A DNA stretch of 64,000 nucleotides, taken from the NCBI GenBank assembly GCA_016720855.1, contig JADKJU010000005.1, forward strand, positions 124,001 through 188,000, in the 5' to 3' direction. Of this stretch, positions 13,860-22,893 are shown one piece after another. Source of the stretch: Betaproteobacteria bacterium (GTDB lineage Bacteria > Pseudomonadota > Gammaproteobacteria > Burkholderiales > Usitatibacteraceae). The notes beneath the pieces are model-generated. The model saw only the letters and a list, made by a program, of their open reading frames with translations. It searched no databases and was not told the origin of the DNA. Position numbers and translations under genes: made by a program. Position 1 is the stretch's first letter. Each line of letters opens with the position of its first letter.

Positions 13860-16759
13860 GGACGCTTCCTTCCCGCCACGTAGGCAACGTCCCCGGGCGC
13901 ATCCGCCATGCCGGGATAAGGGTGCATCGCGGGGCCTTCGGACGCCACCGTGCCCTCCTCGCCCGCCTCGGCCTTGCGGATGCGCACGCGCACGTCGTAC
14001 CACGCCGCCTGGCCCGTGATCGGGTCGGAGTTGGAGAAGCGCACGCCGTCGGCATCGGGCGGCAGCTCGTCGCTGATCAGTGCGTTCAACAGGAACCCGC
14101 GGCGCGACTCGTCCGCGCCGGGCGCGAGATTCCACGCCCCCGGCGCCTTGCCGATCGCATTCCACGTCCATACCGTGCCCGGCTCCACCGCTTCCGACAG
14201 GCGCGCCACGCATCGCACCTTGCCCCAGGTGGATTCCACCCAGATCCAGTCGCTGTCCGAAATGCCCTGCGCGGCGGCGGTGACCGGGTTCACGAAGAGG
14301 CTGTTGTGGCCATGGATCTGGCGCAGCCACGCGTTCTGCGAATCCCAGGAGTGGTACATCGCCATCGGCCGTTGGGTGATCGCGGACAGCGGGTAGCGCG
14401 CCTTGTCCGTCGCTTGCGCCTCGAGCGGCTCGTAGTAGAAGGGCAGCGGGTCGAAGAACGTATCGACGCGCTTGCGCAGGCTCTCCGGCGGCCGCCGGGA
14501 CATCCCCTTGCCGCGCGCCGCGAGGCGGAACTTCTGCAGCACCTCCGAATAGAGGTGGATCAGGATCGGCTCGGCGTAGCGCGTGATGCGGTTGCGCAGC
14601 GACCACTCGAGGTAGCCCTGGTTCCAGTTTCGCATGTACTGGTAGCTCTTGGGCAGCTCGTAGTGGAAGACGCAGTTGTTCTGCGCGTACATCTCCCATT
14701 GCCGCGGATTGGGCTCGCCGCGCAGTGACTTCTCGCCGCCTTTTCCGCGCCAGCCGGCGAGGAAGCCGATCCCCGAGCCCGGCTCCGTCTCGTAGTTCAC
14801 GATGAAGTCGGGATAGTCGCGGTACTTGCGGCGCCCGTCCTTCGTGACGAACGCGGGAAGCCCCAGCCGGACCCCGAGCTCGATCAGGACTTCCTGGAAG
14901 GGTTTGCACTCGCCCGTTGGCGGAACGACGGGGATGCGGACGGAGTCCATCGGCCCGTCGAACTCCGAGATCGGTCGGTCGAGCAGCGACATCGCGTCGT
15001 GGCGCTCGAGGTAGGTCGTGTCAGGCAGGATCAGGTCCGCGAAGGCGGTCATCTCCGACTGGAACGCGTCGGCGACCACGATGAACGGAATCTTGTACTC
15101 CCCGTCCTCGCCGCGATCGTTGAGCATCCGGCGCACCTCGTCGGTGTTCATGGTCGAGTTCCACGCCATGTTCGCCATGAAGATGAGGAGCGTGTCGATC
15201 CGGTACGGATCGCCGCGCCACGCGTTCGTGATGACGTTGTGCATCATGCCGTGGACGGCGAGGGGATATTCCCAGGAGAACGCCTTGTCGATGCGCACCG
15301 GCTGGCCGTCGTCGTCGACGAAAAGGTCGTCGGGCTCGGCGGGCCAGCCCAGCGGCGCGCCGTCGAGGGTCGAGTTCGCCCTCACCGCCAGGGGCGTGGC
15401 GGGCGTCTTGGCGCAGGGCGGGATGGGGCGCGGGAACGGCGTCTTGTGGCGGAAGCCGCCGGGGCGGTCGATGGTGCCCAGGAGCGACATCAGGATGCCC
15501 AGCGCGCGGATCGCGTGAAAGCCGTTGGAGTGCGCCGCGAGGCCACGCATGGCGTGGAAGGCCACGGGGTTTCCGGTGACGGTGTCGTGCTCCTTGCCCC
15601 AGCTGTCCGTCCACGCGATGGGCAGCTCGATCTTCTGGTCGCGGGCGGTGATCCCCATCTCGTGCGCGAGGCGGCGGATGGTCGCGGCCGGGATGCCCGT
15701 CACGCCCGCGGCCCACTCCGGCGTGTATTCGGCCACGCGCTCCTTGAGGAGCTGGAACGCCGGGCTCACTTCCGTGCCGTCGTGGAGGCGAAAGTGACCG
15801 AAGAGGAACGGGTCGGCCCCCTCGGTGTGCGTGACGACGGGCTTGTCGGCGTGGCGGTCCCACCAGAGCTTGTTCTGCGGGTCGAAGCAGCCTTCCTCCT
15901 CCGGCACTTCGGTGCGCACGAACATGCCGAATTCGTCGCTCGCCTCGTGCAGGTTCACGAGCTGCCCGGCGTTGGTGTAGCGCACCAGGAACTCGCGGTC
16001 GTAGAGGCCCCGCTCGATCAGCTCGTGCACGAGCGCGAGGATCAGCGCGCCGTCGGTGCCGGGCCGGATCGGAACCCACTCGTCCGCAATGGCCGAGTAG
16101 CCCGTTCGGACGGGGTTCACGGAGATGAAGCGCCCGCCGTCGCGCTTGAACTTGGAGATCGCGATCTTGAGCGGATTCGAATGGTGGTCCTCGGCCGTGC
16201 CCAGCATCACGAAGAGCCGGGCGCGCTCCAGGTCCGGGCCGCCGAACTCCCAGAAGGAGCCGCCGATGGTGTAGATCATCCCGGCAGCCATGTTCACGGA
16301 GCAGAAGCCCCCGTGGGCCGCATAGTTGGGCGTGCCGAACTGGCGCGCGAAAAGCCCCGTGAGCGCCTGCATCTGGTCGCGGCCGGTGAAGAGCGCGAAC
16401 TTCTTCGGGTCCGTGGAACGGATGCGCGCCAGGCGTTCGGCCAGCATCGTGAACGCCTCCTCCCAGCTGATCGCCTCGAAATCGCCCGCACCGCGCTCGG
16501 CGCCGCTCTTCCTGCGCAGCGGCCTCGTCAGCCGGGCCGGCGAGTACTGCTTCATGATGCCGGAGGCGCCCTTCGCGCAGATCACGCCCTTGTTGAGCGG
16601 ATGGTCGGGGTTCCCGTCGATGTAGCGCACCTCGCCGTCGCGCAGGTGCACGCGGATGCCGCAGCGGCACGCGCACATGTAGCACGTGGTCTTCCTGACC
16701 TCGGAACCCGCGACCGGGCCTTGCGCCGGCGTGTCCATGTCAGTAGATTGATCGCCCAT
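13856..16759 (-). CDS. soeA: SoeA-type sulfite dehydrogenase, molybdopterin subunit
   Basis: A 967-aa DMSO-reductase-family molybdoenzyme. The N-terminal [4Fe-4S] ligands are C26, C29, C33 and C61. There is no twin-arginine signal, so it is cytoplasmic like the SoeABC sulfite dehydrogenase, which oxidises sulfite directly to sulfate at the inner membrane. The start is ATG 16759 with AAGGAAA upstream. The expected SoeB (ferredoxin) and SoeC (NrfD-like anchor) genes do not follow: tauE/safE comes next. SoeBC may be elsewhere. Thiosulfate or polysulfide reductase catalytic subunits are the main alternative. Confidence 0.85.
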   Translation of the reverse strand: MGDQSTDMDTPAQGPVAGSEVRKTTCYMCACRCGIRVHLRDGEVRYIDGNPDHPLNKGVICAKGASGIMKQYSPARLTRPLRRKSGAERGAGDFEAISWEEAFTMLAERLARIRSTDPKKFALFTGRDQMQALTGLFARQFGTPNYAAHGGFCSVNMAAGMIYTIGGSFWEFGGPDLERARLFVMLGTAEDHHSNPLKIAISKFKRDGGRFISVNPVRTGYSAIADEWVPIRPGTDGALILALVHELIERGLYDREFLVRYTNAGQLVNLHEASDEFGMFVRTEVPEEEGCFDPQNKLWWDRHADKPVVTHTEGADPFLFGHFRLHDGTEVSPAFQLLKERVAEYTPEWAAGVTGIPAATIRRLAHEMGITARDQKIELPIAWTDSWGKEHDTVTGNPVAFHAMRGLAAHSNGFHAIRALGILMSLLGTIDRPGGFRHKTPFPRPIPPCAKTPATPLAVRANSTLDGAPLGWPAEPDDLFVDDDGQPVRIDKAFSWEYPLAVHGMMHNVITNAWRGDPYRIDTLLIFMANMAWNSTMNTDEVRRMLNDRGEDGEYKIPFIVVADAFQSEMTAFADLILPDTTYLERHDAMSLLDRPISEFDGPMDSVRIPVVPPTGECKPFQEVLIELGVRLGLPAFVTKDGRRKYRDYPDFIVNYETEPGSGIGFLAGWRGKGGEKSLRGEPNPRQWEMYAQNNCVFHYELPKSYQYMRNWNQGYLEWSLRNRITRYAEPILIHLYSEVLQKFRLAARGKGMSRRPPESLRKRVDTFFDPLPFYYEPLEAQATDKARYPLSAITQRPMAMYHSWDSQNAWLRQIHGHNSLFVNPVTAAAQGISDSDWIWVESTWGKVRCVARLSEAVEPGTVWTWNAIGKAPGAWNLAPGADESRRGFLLNALISDELPPDADGVRFSNSDPITGQAAWYDVRVRIRKAEAGEEGTVASEGPAMHPYPGMADAPGDVAYVAGRKRP

Positions 16760-16842
16760 GATTTTCCTTTTTGCTTCCGACGATCTCAAACCGGTCTCGA
16801 AACTTCCCCGCAGCGGCGCGACTCTGCCCGGGCGAGGCTAGC

Positions 16843-17349
16843 GTGCTGGTCGCCATCGTCTCCGACAGCCATGACCGCGCAGAGCCCCTGGCCAGCGCAG
16901 TGTCCGCAGCACGCGACGAAGGCGCCGAGGCCGTCCTGCACTGCGGCGACGTGATCGGCGCCCACACGCTGCGTCCGCTCCTCGCGATCGGGCTTCCGGT
17001 ACATGTCGTTCACGGCAACAACCTCGGTGACTCCCAGGCGATGTGGAGGCTCTGCGCGGGCTCGGCCGGGTTGATCCGCTACCACGGCCAGGACGCCGAA
17101 ATCTCGCTCGGCGGCCGGCGTCTCTTCGCGACCCACCTGCCGAACCACGCGCGCGCCTTCGCGTGCACCGGCCAATTCGATCTCGTCTGCTGCGGCCACG
17201 ACCACCGGGCTTACGTGGAGCAGGTGGCAAATGTCGCCGGGACCCGGACGTGGCTAGCGAATCCGGGCACCGTGGCCGGCCTTGCCGCGCCGGCCACCTG
17301 GATTCTCGCGGACCTCGGCGAAATGCGGTTCGACATCCGAGAGCTCTAG
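16843..17349 (+). CDS. YfcE-type metallophosphoesterase
   Basis: A 168-aa protein with the calcineurin-like metal-binding motifs in order: SDSHDR, LHCGDVIG, VHGNN, THLPNH and CGHDHRAY. The family hydrolyses phosphodiesters or small phosphate esters using two metal ions. The start is taken as GTG 16843 behind GGGCGAGG; an upstream in-frame ATG at 16771 would overlap the soeA promoter region. It lies between soeA (divergent) and aprM and could share their regulation. It has no evident sulfur role. Confidence 0.82.
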   Translation: MLVAIVSDSHDRAEPLASAVSAARDEGAEAVLHCGDVIGAHTLRPLLAIGLPVHVVHGNNLGDSQAMWRLCAGSAGLIRYHGQDAEISLGGRRLFATHLPNHARAFACTGQFDLVCCGHDHRAYVEQVANVAGTRTWLANPGTVAGLAAPATWILADLGEMRFDIREL

Positions 17350-17380
17350 GCCCTCGAGACCAGCGTCGATTCCGAGGCAA

Positions 17381-17462
17381 CCCACCAGGGAAGTCCATAA
17401 CCCCAAAGGGGTATTCGTTCCCCAACGGAGTGATTGACCGACCCGGGTGGGCAGGACTTAAG
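17381..17462 (+). promoter_or_regulatory. Predicted aprM promoter with CCC/GGG dyads
   Basis: Dyads CCC-ACCA-GGG (17381-17390), ACCCC-AAA-GGGGT (17400-17412) and CCCC-AAC-GGAG (17420-17430) are followed three bases later by -35 TTGACC (17434-17439). The -10 is weak (CTTAAG at 17457-17462 after 17 bases). The text between the first two dyads (AGTCCATA) resembles the dsrA upstream region (AGTCCTGATA). Confidence 0.5.
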
Positions 17463-17490
17463 GTCTACCTTTGGATTGATAGTCCTGCCC
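17449..17490 (+). repeat. 10-bp inverted repeat in the aprM leader
   Basis: GGGCAGGACT (17449-17458) and AGTCCTGCCC (17481-17490) are perfect inverted copies separated by 22 bases. They straddle the predicted -10 region and early 5' leader of aprM. They could be an operator or an RNA hairpin; there is no T-run. Confidence 0.6.
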
Positions 17491-17583
17491 CTCGCGGAAG
17501 CGGGAGGGTTGCGTGCGATCAACCGGGGTCTGCAAACGCGTCTGCCTGCTCGTCCAGAATCGCGCAGTGAGAAGGAGGTCTTG

Positions 17584-18411
17584 ATGTTCGCCAGCAATCC
17601 GTTCGCCGGGCTTTCGGCGTACCTTTCGCCCGCAGTCATGCAGGCCTACGTCGTCGCCATGATCGTCCTGGTCGCGGCGGGGACACTGTTCGACGTGATC
17701 CACAAGGGCAGCGCCAGGTATTTCTTCGAGAACTGGCGGAACTCCCAGCGCAAGGCGGCGAAACCCCTCGATGCCGGCGAGCTGGTGGCGATCGCCGTCC
17801 AGACCGGCGTCGTGGACGTCCTCACCTCCGGGGAGTTCTGCAACCCGCGCCGCCGGGTGGCCCATCTCCTGACCATGTACGGGACCGTGATCTATGTGGT
17901 GACCACCGCCATCATGATCTTCGCCTATCCGAGCGCCACGACGCCCGCGCCCGCGATCCTCCCGCAGCTGTGGTGGCTGGGCGGCCTGATGGCCTGCGCA
18001 GGCGGATACTGGTTCTGGTTTTTCATCCGGGTCGACGTCGCAGCCGAGGGTCATTCGCCGTTCCGCGTCATGCAAGCCGATCTTTTCATCCTCTCGCTGC
18101 TCGCCAGCGTGACCCTGGGCTTGATCTGGGCATTCGCCGGCGGCGGCTTGGGCGTCCTGTTCGGGCTGTACATCTTCGCCACGACAGTGCTGTTCGGGTC
18201 GGTGCCGTGGTCCAAGTTCGCGCACATGTTCTTCAAGCCTGCGGCGGCATTCGAAAAACGGGTATGCAAGGCCAATGGCACAGCCGAAAATCTGCCGACT
18301 CAGTCACGCGACGATCCCGATCAACAGAAAAGACACTCCATGGAACTGTTGCGAGACGCTCCGATGAACATGGGGCTCGGCATCAAGCGCGAAGCACCGC
18401 GCCACCATTGA
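17584..18411 (+). CDS. aprM: Adenylylsulfate reductase membrane anchor
   Basis: A 275-aa membrane protein with about five hydrophobic segments (for example AYVVAMIVLVAAGTLFDVI, a segment ending IMIFAYP, and LGVLFGLYIFATTVLF). The loops include SGEFCNPRRRVAHLLTMYG and PWSKFAHMFFKP, matching AprM of sulfur-oxidising bacteria. It anchors AprBA to the membrane and passes electrons to the quinone pool, replacing the Qmo complex. The start is ATG 17584 behind GAAGGAGG. It comes first in an aprMBA operon. Confidence 0.92.
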   Translation: MFASNPFAGLSAYLSPAVMQAYVVAMIVLVAAGTLFDVIHKGSARYFFENWRNSQRKAAKPLDAGELVAIAVQTGVVDVLTSGEFCNPRRRVAHLLTMYGTVIYVVTTAIMIFAYPSATTPAPAILPQLWWLGGLMACAGGYWFWFFIRVDVAAEGHSPFRVMQADLFILSLLASVTLGLIWAFAGGGLGVLFGLYIFATTVLFGSVPWSKFAHMFFKPAAAFEKRVCKANGTAENLPTQSRDDPDQQKRHSMELLRDAPMNMGLGIKREAPRHH

Positions 18412-18460
18412 GAAGCAATCCGCAAGTTCAGCTGGAATGAATGGATAAGGAGCCGGAATA

Positions 18461-18940
18461 ATGCCTACCTTCGTCTACATGACAAGGTGCGACGGATGCG
18501 GACATTGCGTCGACATCTGTCCCTCGGACATCATGCACATCGACAAGACCTATCGGCGTGCCTACAACATCGAGCCCAGCATGTGCTGGGAGTGCTACTC
18601 CTGCGTCAAGGCTTGCCCGCAGCATGCGATCGATGTGCGCGGATATGCCGACTTCGCCCCGCTCGGTCACAGCGTTCGCGTCCACCGCGACGAGGAGAAG
18701 GGCACGATCGCGTGGAGGATCAAGTTCCGCAACGGGACGGAAAAGAACTTCCTGTCGCCCATCACCACCAAGCCCTGGGGGACGGCGATCCCCAAGCTCG
18801 CGGATGTTCCCGGGCCGAGCCGGGAAATGCGCGACAGCCAGCTGCTGTACGGCGAGCCAAAGGATATCCGCCTGGATGACGGCGGCTTGCATACGCTTCA
18901 GTCCGCCGGCCTCAAATTGAAGAAAGGCGTGTACTACTAA
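18461..18940 (+). CDS. aprB: Adenylylsulfate reductase beta subunit
   Basis: A 159-aa iron-sulfur protein with two [4Fe-4S] motifs near the N-terminus: CDGCGHCVDICP and CWECYSCVKACP. The C-terminal tail (from about 110) wraps AprA in known structures. Normal length. It moves electrons from the AprA flavin to AprM. The stop overlaps the aprA start (TAATG). Confidence 0.97.
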   Translation: MPTFVYMTRCDGCGHCVDICPSDIMHIDKTYRRAYNIEPSMCWECYSCVKACPQHAIDVRGYADFAPLGHSVRVHRDEEKGTIAWRIKFRNGTEKNFLSPITTKPWGTAIPKLADVPGPSREMRDSQLLYGEPKDIRLDDGGLHTLQSAGLKLKKGVYY

Positions 18941-20808
18941 TGGCCCACAAAACTATCGTCGAAGACGGCATCGACGTTCTGGTCGTCGGTGCAGGCCTAG
19001 GCGGCACGGGTGCCGCATGGGAGGCCAGATTCTGGGGCAAGGACAAGAAGATCGTCATTGCCGAGAAGGCCAATATCGATCGCTCCGGGGCGGTCGCCCA
19101 GGGCCTGTACGCCATCAACTGCTACATGGGCACCCGCTGGGGCGAAAACAAGCCGGAGGACCACGTCCGCTACGCCCGCATCGACCTGATGGGGATGGTG
19201 CGTGAAGACCTGCTGTTCGATATGGCCCGTCACGTCGACTCCACCGTGCACCAGTTCGAGGAGTGGGGCCTGCCCATCATGAAGGACCCGAAAACCGGGC
19301 GCTATCTGCGTGAAGGGCGATGGCAGATCATGATTCACGGCGAGTCCTACAAGCCCATCGTGGCCGAGGCCGCCAAGAAATCGGCGGACAAGGTCTTCAA
19401 CCGCATCTGCGTCACCCACCTGCTGATGGACGACGGCAAGAAGAACCGGGTTGCCGGTGCCGTCGGCTTCAACGTCCGCACGGGCGACTACCACGTCTTC
19501 AAGGCCAAGACCGTGATCTGCGGCGCGGGCGGCGCCTCCAACATCTTCAAGCCCCGCTCCGTGGGCGAAGGATCCGGCCGCACCTGGTATGCGCCCTGGT
19601 CGTCCGCGTCCGCCTATGGGCTCATGATCGACGCCGGCGCCAAGATGACGCAGATGGAAAATCGCATCGTGCTGGCGCGCTTCAAGGACGGTTATGGCCC
19701 GGTCGGGGCCTACTTCCTGCACCTGAAGACGTATACGCAAAACTGTCTGGGCGAAGAGTACGAATCCAAGTGGTTCCCGGCATTGCAGCAAATGGTCGGC
19801 AAGGAATATCTCGATCCGGAGGCCTCCCACCTGACCCATAGGCCGATCCCGACTTGTCTGCGCAACCATTGCATCATCAGCGAAGTGAATGCCGGCCGCG
19901 GCCCCATTCACATGGTGACCATGCGCGCCTTCCAGGATCCTCACCTGGAAGAGGTCGGCTGGGAAAACTTCCTCGGCATGACCATCGGCCAGGCGGTTCT
20001 GTGGGCCTCCACCGACGTGGATCCCAAGAACGAGAATCCCGAGCTGACCACATCCGAGCCCTACGTCATGGGCTCCCACGCGACGGGCTCGGGCGCCTGG
20101 TGCTCGGGTCCGGAGGACGTCTCCCCTCCCGAGTATTTCTGGGGCTACAACCGCATGACGACGATCGAGGGCCTGTTCGGTGCCGGTGACGCGGTCGGCG
20201 GCACCCCGCATGCCTTCTCGTCCGGCTCGTTCACCGAGGGCCGTCTCGCCGCGAAGGCCGCCTGCAAATACATCGACGACGGAAAGGCCGAAGGCATCGT
20301 CGTGTCCGATGGGCAGATCAACCGCCGCAAGAAGGAGATCTACAAGCCCCTCGAGCACTACAAGACCTACCGCAATGCGATCGTGGCGGGCGATGTCAAC
20401 CCGCACTACATCAATCCCAAGCAGGGCCTGGACCGTCTGCAGAAGCTGATGGACGAGTATTGCGGCGGAGTGACCGTCAACTACATGACCAACGAGAAGC
20501 TCCTGAATATCGGTCTCAAGAAGCTCGCGATCATGGAGGAAGACCTCGAGAAATTGGCCGCAGAGGACAATCACGAGTTGCTGCGTGCGTGGGAATTGAA
20601 GCACCGTCATCGCGCCGCGGAGTGCGTCACGCAGCACACGCTGTTCCGCAAGGAGACCCGTTGGCCGGGTTACTACTACCGGGGCGACGCCATGAAGGTG
20701 GACGACGCAAACTGGCACGTGCTGACTGTTTCGCGTCGCGATCCGGAGTCCGGCGAATACACCATGGAGAAGGCGCCTTGTTATCACCTGGTTGCGGAAG
20801 GCGAGTAG
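18940..20808 (+). CDS. aprA: Adenylylsulfate reductase alpha subunit
   Basis: A 622-aa flavoprotein of the fumarate reductase/succinate dehydrogenase type. The FAD-binding motif is LVVGAGLGGTGAAWEA (about residues 12-27); other signatures include NRMTTIEGLFGAGDAVGG and SSGSFTEGRLAAKAA. Working in reverse, it joins sulfite and AMP to make adenosine phosphosulfate, the indirect route of sulfite oxidation. No ATP sulfurylase or APAT gene is in the window to complete that route. Confidence 0.97.
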   Translation: MAHKTIVEDGIDVLVVGAGLGGTGAAWEARFWGKDKKIVIAEKANIDRSGAVAQGLYAINCYMGTRWGENKPEDHVRYARIDLMGMVREDLLFDMARHVDSTVHQFEEWGLPIMKDPKTGRYLREGRWQIMIHGESYKPIVAEAAKKSADKVFNRICVTHLLMDDGKKNRVAGAVGFNVRTGDYHVFKAKTVICGAGGASNIFKPRSVGEGSGRTWYAPWSSASAYGLMIDAGAKMTQMENRIVLARFKDGYGPVGAYFLHLKTYTQNCLGEEYESKWFPALQQMVGKEYLDPEASHLTHRPIPTCLRNHCIISEVNAGRGPIHMVTMRAFQDPHLEEVGWENFLGMTIGQAVLWASTDVDPKNENPELTTSEPYVMGSHATGSGAWCSGPEDVSPPEYFWGYNRMTTIEGLFGAGDAVGGTPHAFSSGSFTEGRLAAKAACKYIDDGKAEGIVVSDGQINRRKKEIYKPLEHYKTYRNAIVAGDVNPHYINPKQGLDRLQKLMDEYCGGVTVNYMTNEKLLNIGLKKLAIMEEDLEKLAAEDNHELLRAWELKHRHRAAECVTQHTLFRKETRWPGYYYRGDAMKVDDANWHVLTVSRRDPESGEYTMEKAPCYHLVAEGE

Positions 20809-20922
20809 CAGCATCCCCGGGGAGAAGCCCGCGTTGACCTCCTGCCTGGTGCGGAAGATGCCGGCATGTCGTGTGTCGTGGGCCACCTATAGCTGGTCTC
20901 CTCGTGTCGCAGAGAGCCGCGC

Positions 20923-21273
20923 GTGAACATTATTGAAAAAGCCGACGAAGAGATTCAGGCCATGGCTGATCCCCTGTGGCGCGACCTCGTCAAGTATTCG
21001 AACGAAGGCAAGTACGGAGAATTCGCCAGGAATTTTTCCAATTCCCTGGCGCTTGCCATGGATCAGGTCGTGGCGGGCCACCAGTTCGCAAACAGTGAAC
21101 TGGCGAGAAGTCTGTCCGATGACGTCGACTCGCTCGGCATCATCCGCCGGGGCGAGCACGTGACGGTTCTATACCGCCAGCGGAGCACCAAGAAGCAAGG
21201 CGAGTGGCTTGGCCGACTTGTACTCGGCTATGAGGGCGAAGAGGTCAAGATCTTCGGTGCATCCATCTTCTGA
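20923..21273 (+). CDS. Hypothetical protein of the apr operon
   Basis: A 116-aa soluble protein starting at GTG 20923 (a later ATG at 20962 is an alternative). The N-terminal half is helical, the C-terminal half is strand-rich (VTVLYRQRSTKKQGEWLGRLVLGYEGEEVKIF). No cysteines or known motif. It lies 114 bases after aprA, with the SlyD-like gene 20 bases further on. Possibly an Apr assembly or stability factor, by position only. Confidence 0.7.
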   Translation: MNIIEKADEEIQAMADPLWRDLVKYSNEGKYGEFARNFSNSLALAMDQVVAGHQFANSELARSLSDDVDSLGIIRRGEHVTVLYRQRSTKKQGEWLGRLVLGYEGEEVKIFGASIF

Positions 21274-21293
21274 GCAGCTCGTTCGGATTCGAC

Positions 21294-21803
21294 ATGAGTG
21301 AATCAATCCAGGACGGCAAGTTTGTCGAGCTGACCTACAGGGTGACCGACAGGAAGTCGGGACATGTCCTCACCCGGGTCGAATTCCCGCTGGGTTATGT
21401 TCACGGGCACAATGAGATTCTGGCTCCTTCCGTCCACAGGGAGCTGGAGGGCAAGTCCGCTGGCGACGTGATCGAAGTGCCCATCGATGGCAATCGGATC
21501 TTCGGCGCCAGGGACGAGTCGCTGGTTTTCTCCGATCACATGGAGAACGTCCCCGAGGAGTATCGGCAAATCGGCACCTCCATCCTCATGGAAAACGACA
21601 AGGGCCAGACCCGCAGCTTTATCGTGACGCGGATGGACGACGAGACACTGACCGTCGATGGCAACAATCCGCTTTGCGGAAGAGAAGTCGTCTTTACGCT
21701 CGAGATACTGACCGTGCGCGACGCAACTGATGAAGAGGCAAGAGCGGGCGAGGCAATCGTTGCGGGCGCGGATATCGACCCGTCACTCATGAGACCTGTT
21801 TGA
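21294..21803 (+). CDS. SlyD-like FKBP-type peptidyl-prolyl isomerase
   Basis: A 169-aa protein of the SlyD class: N-terminal DGKFVELTYRVTDRKSG, then PLGYVHGHNEILAPSVHRELEGKSAGDVIEV, and a central insert-in-flap region. It lacks the His/Cys-rich metal-binding tail of E. coli SlyD. Such proteins catalyse proline isomerisation and act as chaperones. Placement after aprMBA suggests help in folding or cofactor assembly of AprBA. Confidence 0.85.
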   Translation: MSESIQDGKFVELTYRVTDRKSGHVLTRVEFPLGYVHGHNEILAPSVHRELEGKSAGDVIEVPIDGNRIFGARDESLVFSDHMENVPEEYRQIGTSILMENDKGQTRSFIVTRMDDETLTVDGNNPLCGREVVFTLEILTVRDATDEEARAGEAIVAGADIDPSLMRPV

Positions 21804-21888
21804 GCAGCGATGCCAGATGGGATCGGAAGATTTTCGACCTTGGTTACTTGAACCTGCAGCCCCGACTTCACGACAAGAAAGGTGACTC

Positions 21889-22047
21889 ATGAGCGAGCAA
21901 AAGCCCACCACCAAAGTTCCTGACGGTCATACGCCTTTTTATACAACTCGCCAGATGGCGCCGAACGAAAAGGGGTTTGTTGGTTACGAAACCATCTGGA
22001 AGCCGTTCCAGAAGGAAGTCGAATACCAGACGCCGAAGAAGCCATAG
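21889..22047 (+). CDS. 52-aa ORF downstream of the apr genes
   Basis: ATG at 21889 behind AAAGGTGA, stop TAG at 22045-22047. The 52-residue product is hydrophilic, has several Lys/Glu and aromatic residues (FYTTRQMAPNEKGFVGYETIW), and no cysteine. A good ribosome site and coding-like composition support it. The family is not recognised. It would be the sixth gene of the apr operon. Confidence 0.6.
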   Translation: MSEQKPTTKVPDGHTPFYTTRQMAPNEKGFVGYETIWKPFQKEVEYQTPKKP

Positions 22048-22218
22048 GCGTCATGCGGTAGCTTGGGTGAGCCGGACCCGCGCGGCCTGGATGCGAACCC
22101 GCAAGGGGGATTGCCTCAGCGGCGATTGCCTGGTTCACGGCCAGCTCATCGAGGCCACGAAGCTCGACGAGAACGCGGGCCCGCCCGCTCGAGGGCTGAG
22201 GGGCGCGCCCGGCGGCGC

Positions 22219-22893
22219 CTAGACGGCGATGTTGCGGTCGAGCCGGTTCAACGCGAAGACGAGCCCCGCGGACGCGGCCACGAGGAAAATCGGGCCGAAG
22301 AGCCAGAAGACCAGCGGCACGGCGAAGAAGAAGGCCCGCATCCCGATCGCGAAGTGACCGCCCGCGCGATTCAGGCGCCTCGCCACGCCCTCGGGCGACA
22401 GCAGCGGGTTCGGCCAGGGGCCGGGGACGTTCACCATGAAGACCACGTGGTTCGCGAGCCGTATCGCCAGCGCGAAGGCGAAGAAGGCAACGATGAATAC
22501 GGCGAGCAGGCACATCACCTTCACGATCCAGATCTGCGCGGAGCTCGAGCCGAGGTTGGCGAACACGTGCCAACTGCGCGAGATGTTCTCGGCCTGCCCG
22601 GACAGCGTGAGCGTGCCGAGGATGAGGAAGGCCGCCGTCGTGGACATGAGGGACGCGCCCATGATGAAATTGCGAAGCGTCTGGACGGCCAGCACGCCCT
22701 TTTCGGGGCTGCCCATGATGTCGGTCACCCACAGCCCGCGGGCAAGCTCGTTCAGCCCATGGATGGTGTAGGTCGGGTCGCGGCGCGTCTTCATTCGACG
22801 GTACCCGTAGTACGCAGCGACGAGGGTAGCGCTCGCCACGAGGGCAAGCGCGTCGGCGCCGTACTCGCGAAGCCAAGTGTCGATGCCGCCCAT
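22219..22893 (-). CDS. DUF599 membrane protein
   Basis: A 224-aa membrane protein with about four hydrophobic segments (near 13-31, 75-95, 122-145 and 190-215). It contains the family-typical RDPTYTIHGLNELARGLWV and QTLRNFIMGASLMSTTAAFLILG. Role unknown. It is convergent with the apr operon. Confidence 0.85.
   Translation of the reverse strand: MGGIDTWLREYGADALALVASATLVAAYYGYRRMKTRRDPTYTIHGLNELARGLWVTDIMGSPEKGVLAVQTLRNFIMGASLMSTTAAFLILGTLTLSGQAENISRSWHVFANLGSSSAQIWIVKVMCLLAVFIVAFFAFALAIRLANHVVFMVNVPGPWPNPLLSPEGVARRLNRAGGHFAIGMRAFFFAVPLVFWLFGPIFLVAASAGLVFALNRLDRNIAV

Noticed and set aside
14999..16954. 651-aa open frame on the + strand opposite soeA
   Set aside because: Shadow frame of a long GC-rich gene; no ribosome site or domain.
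20809..20830. CCCCGGGG palindrome after aprA as another operator copy
   Set aside because: It has no spacer, no paired dyad and no promoter next to it, so it does not fit the motif.
22048..22218. A further small gene between the 52-aa ORF and the DUF599 gene
   Set aside because: Short frames exist but none has a ribosome site or coding-like composition.
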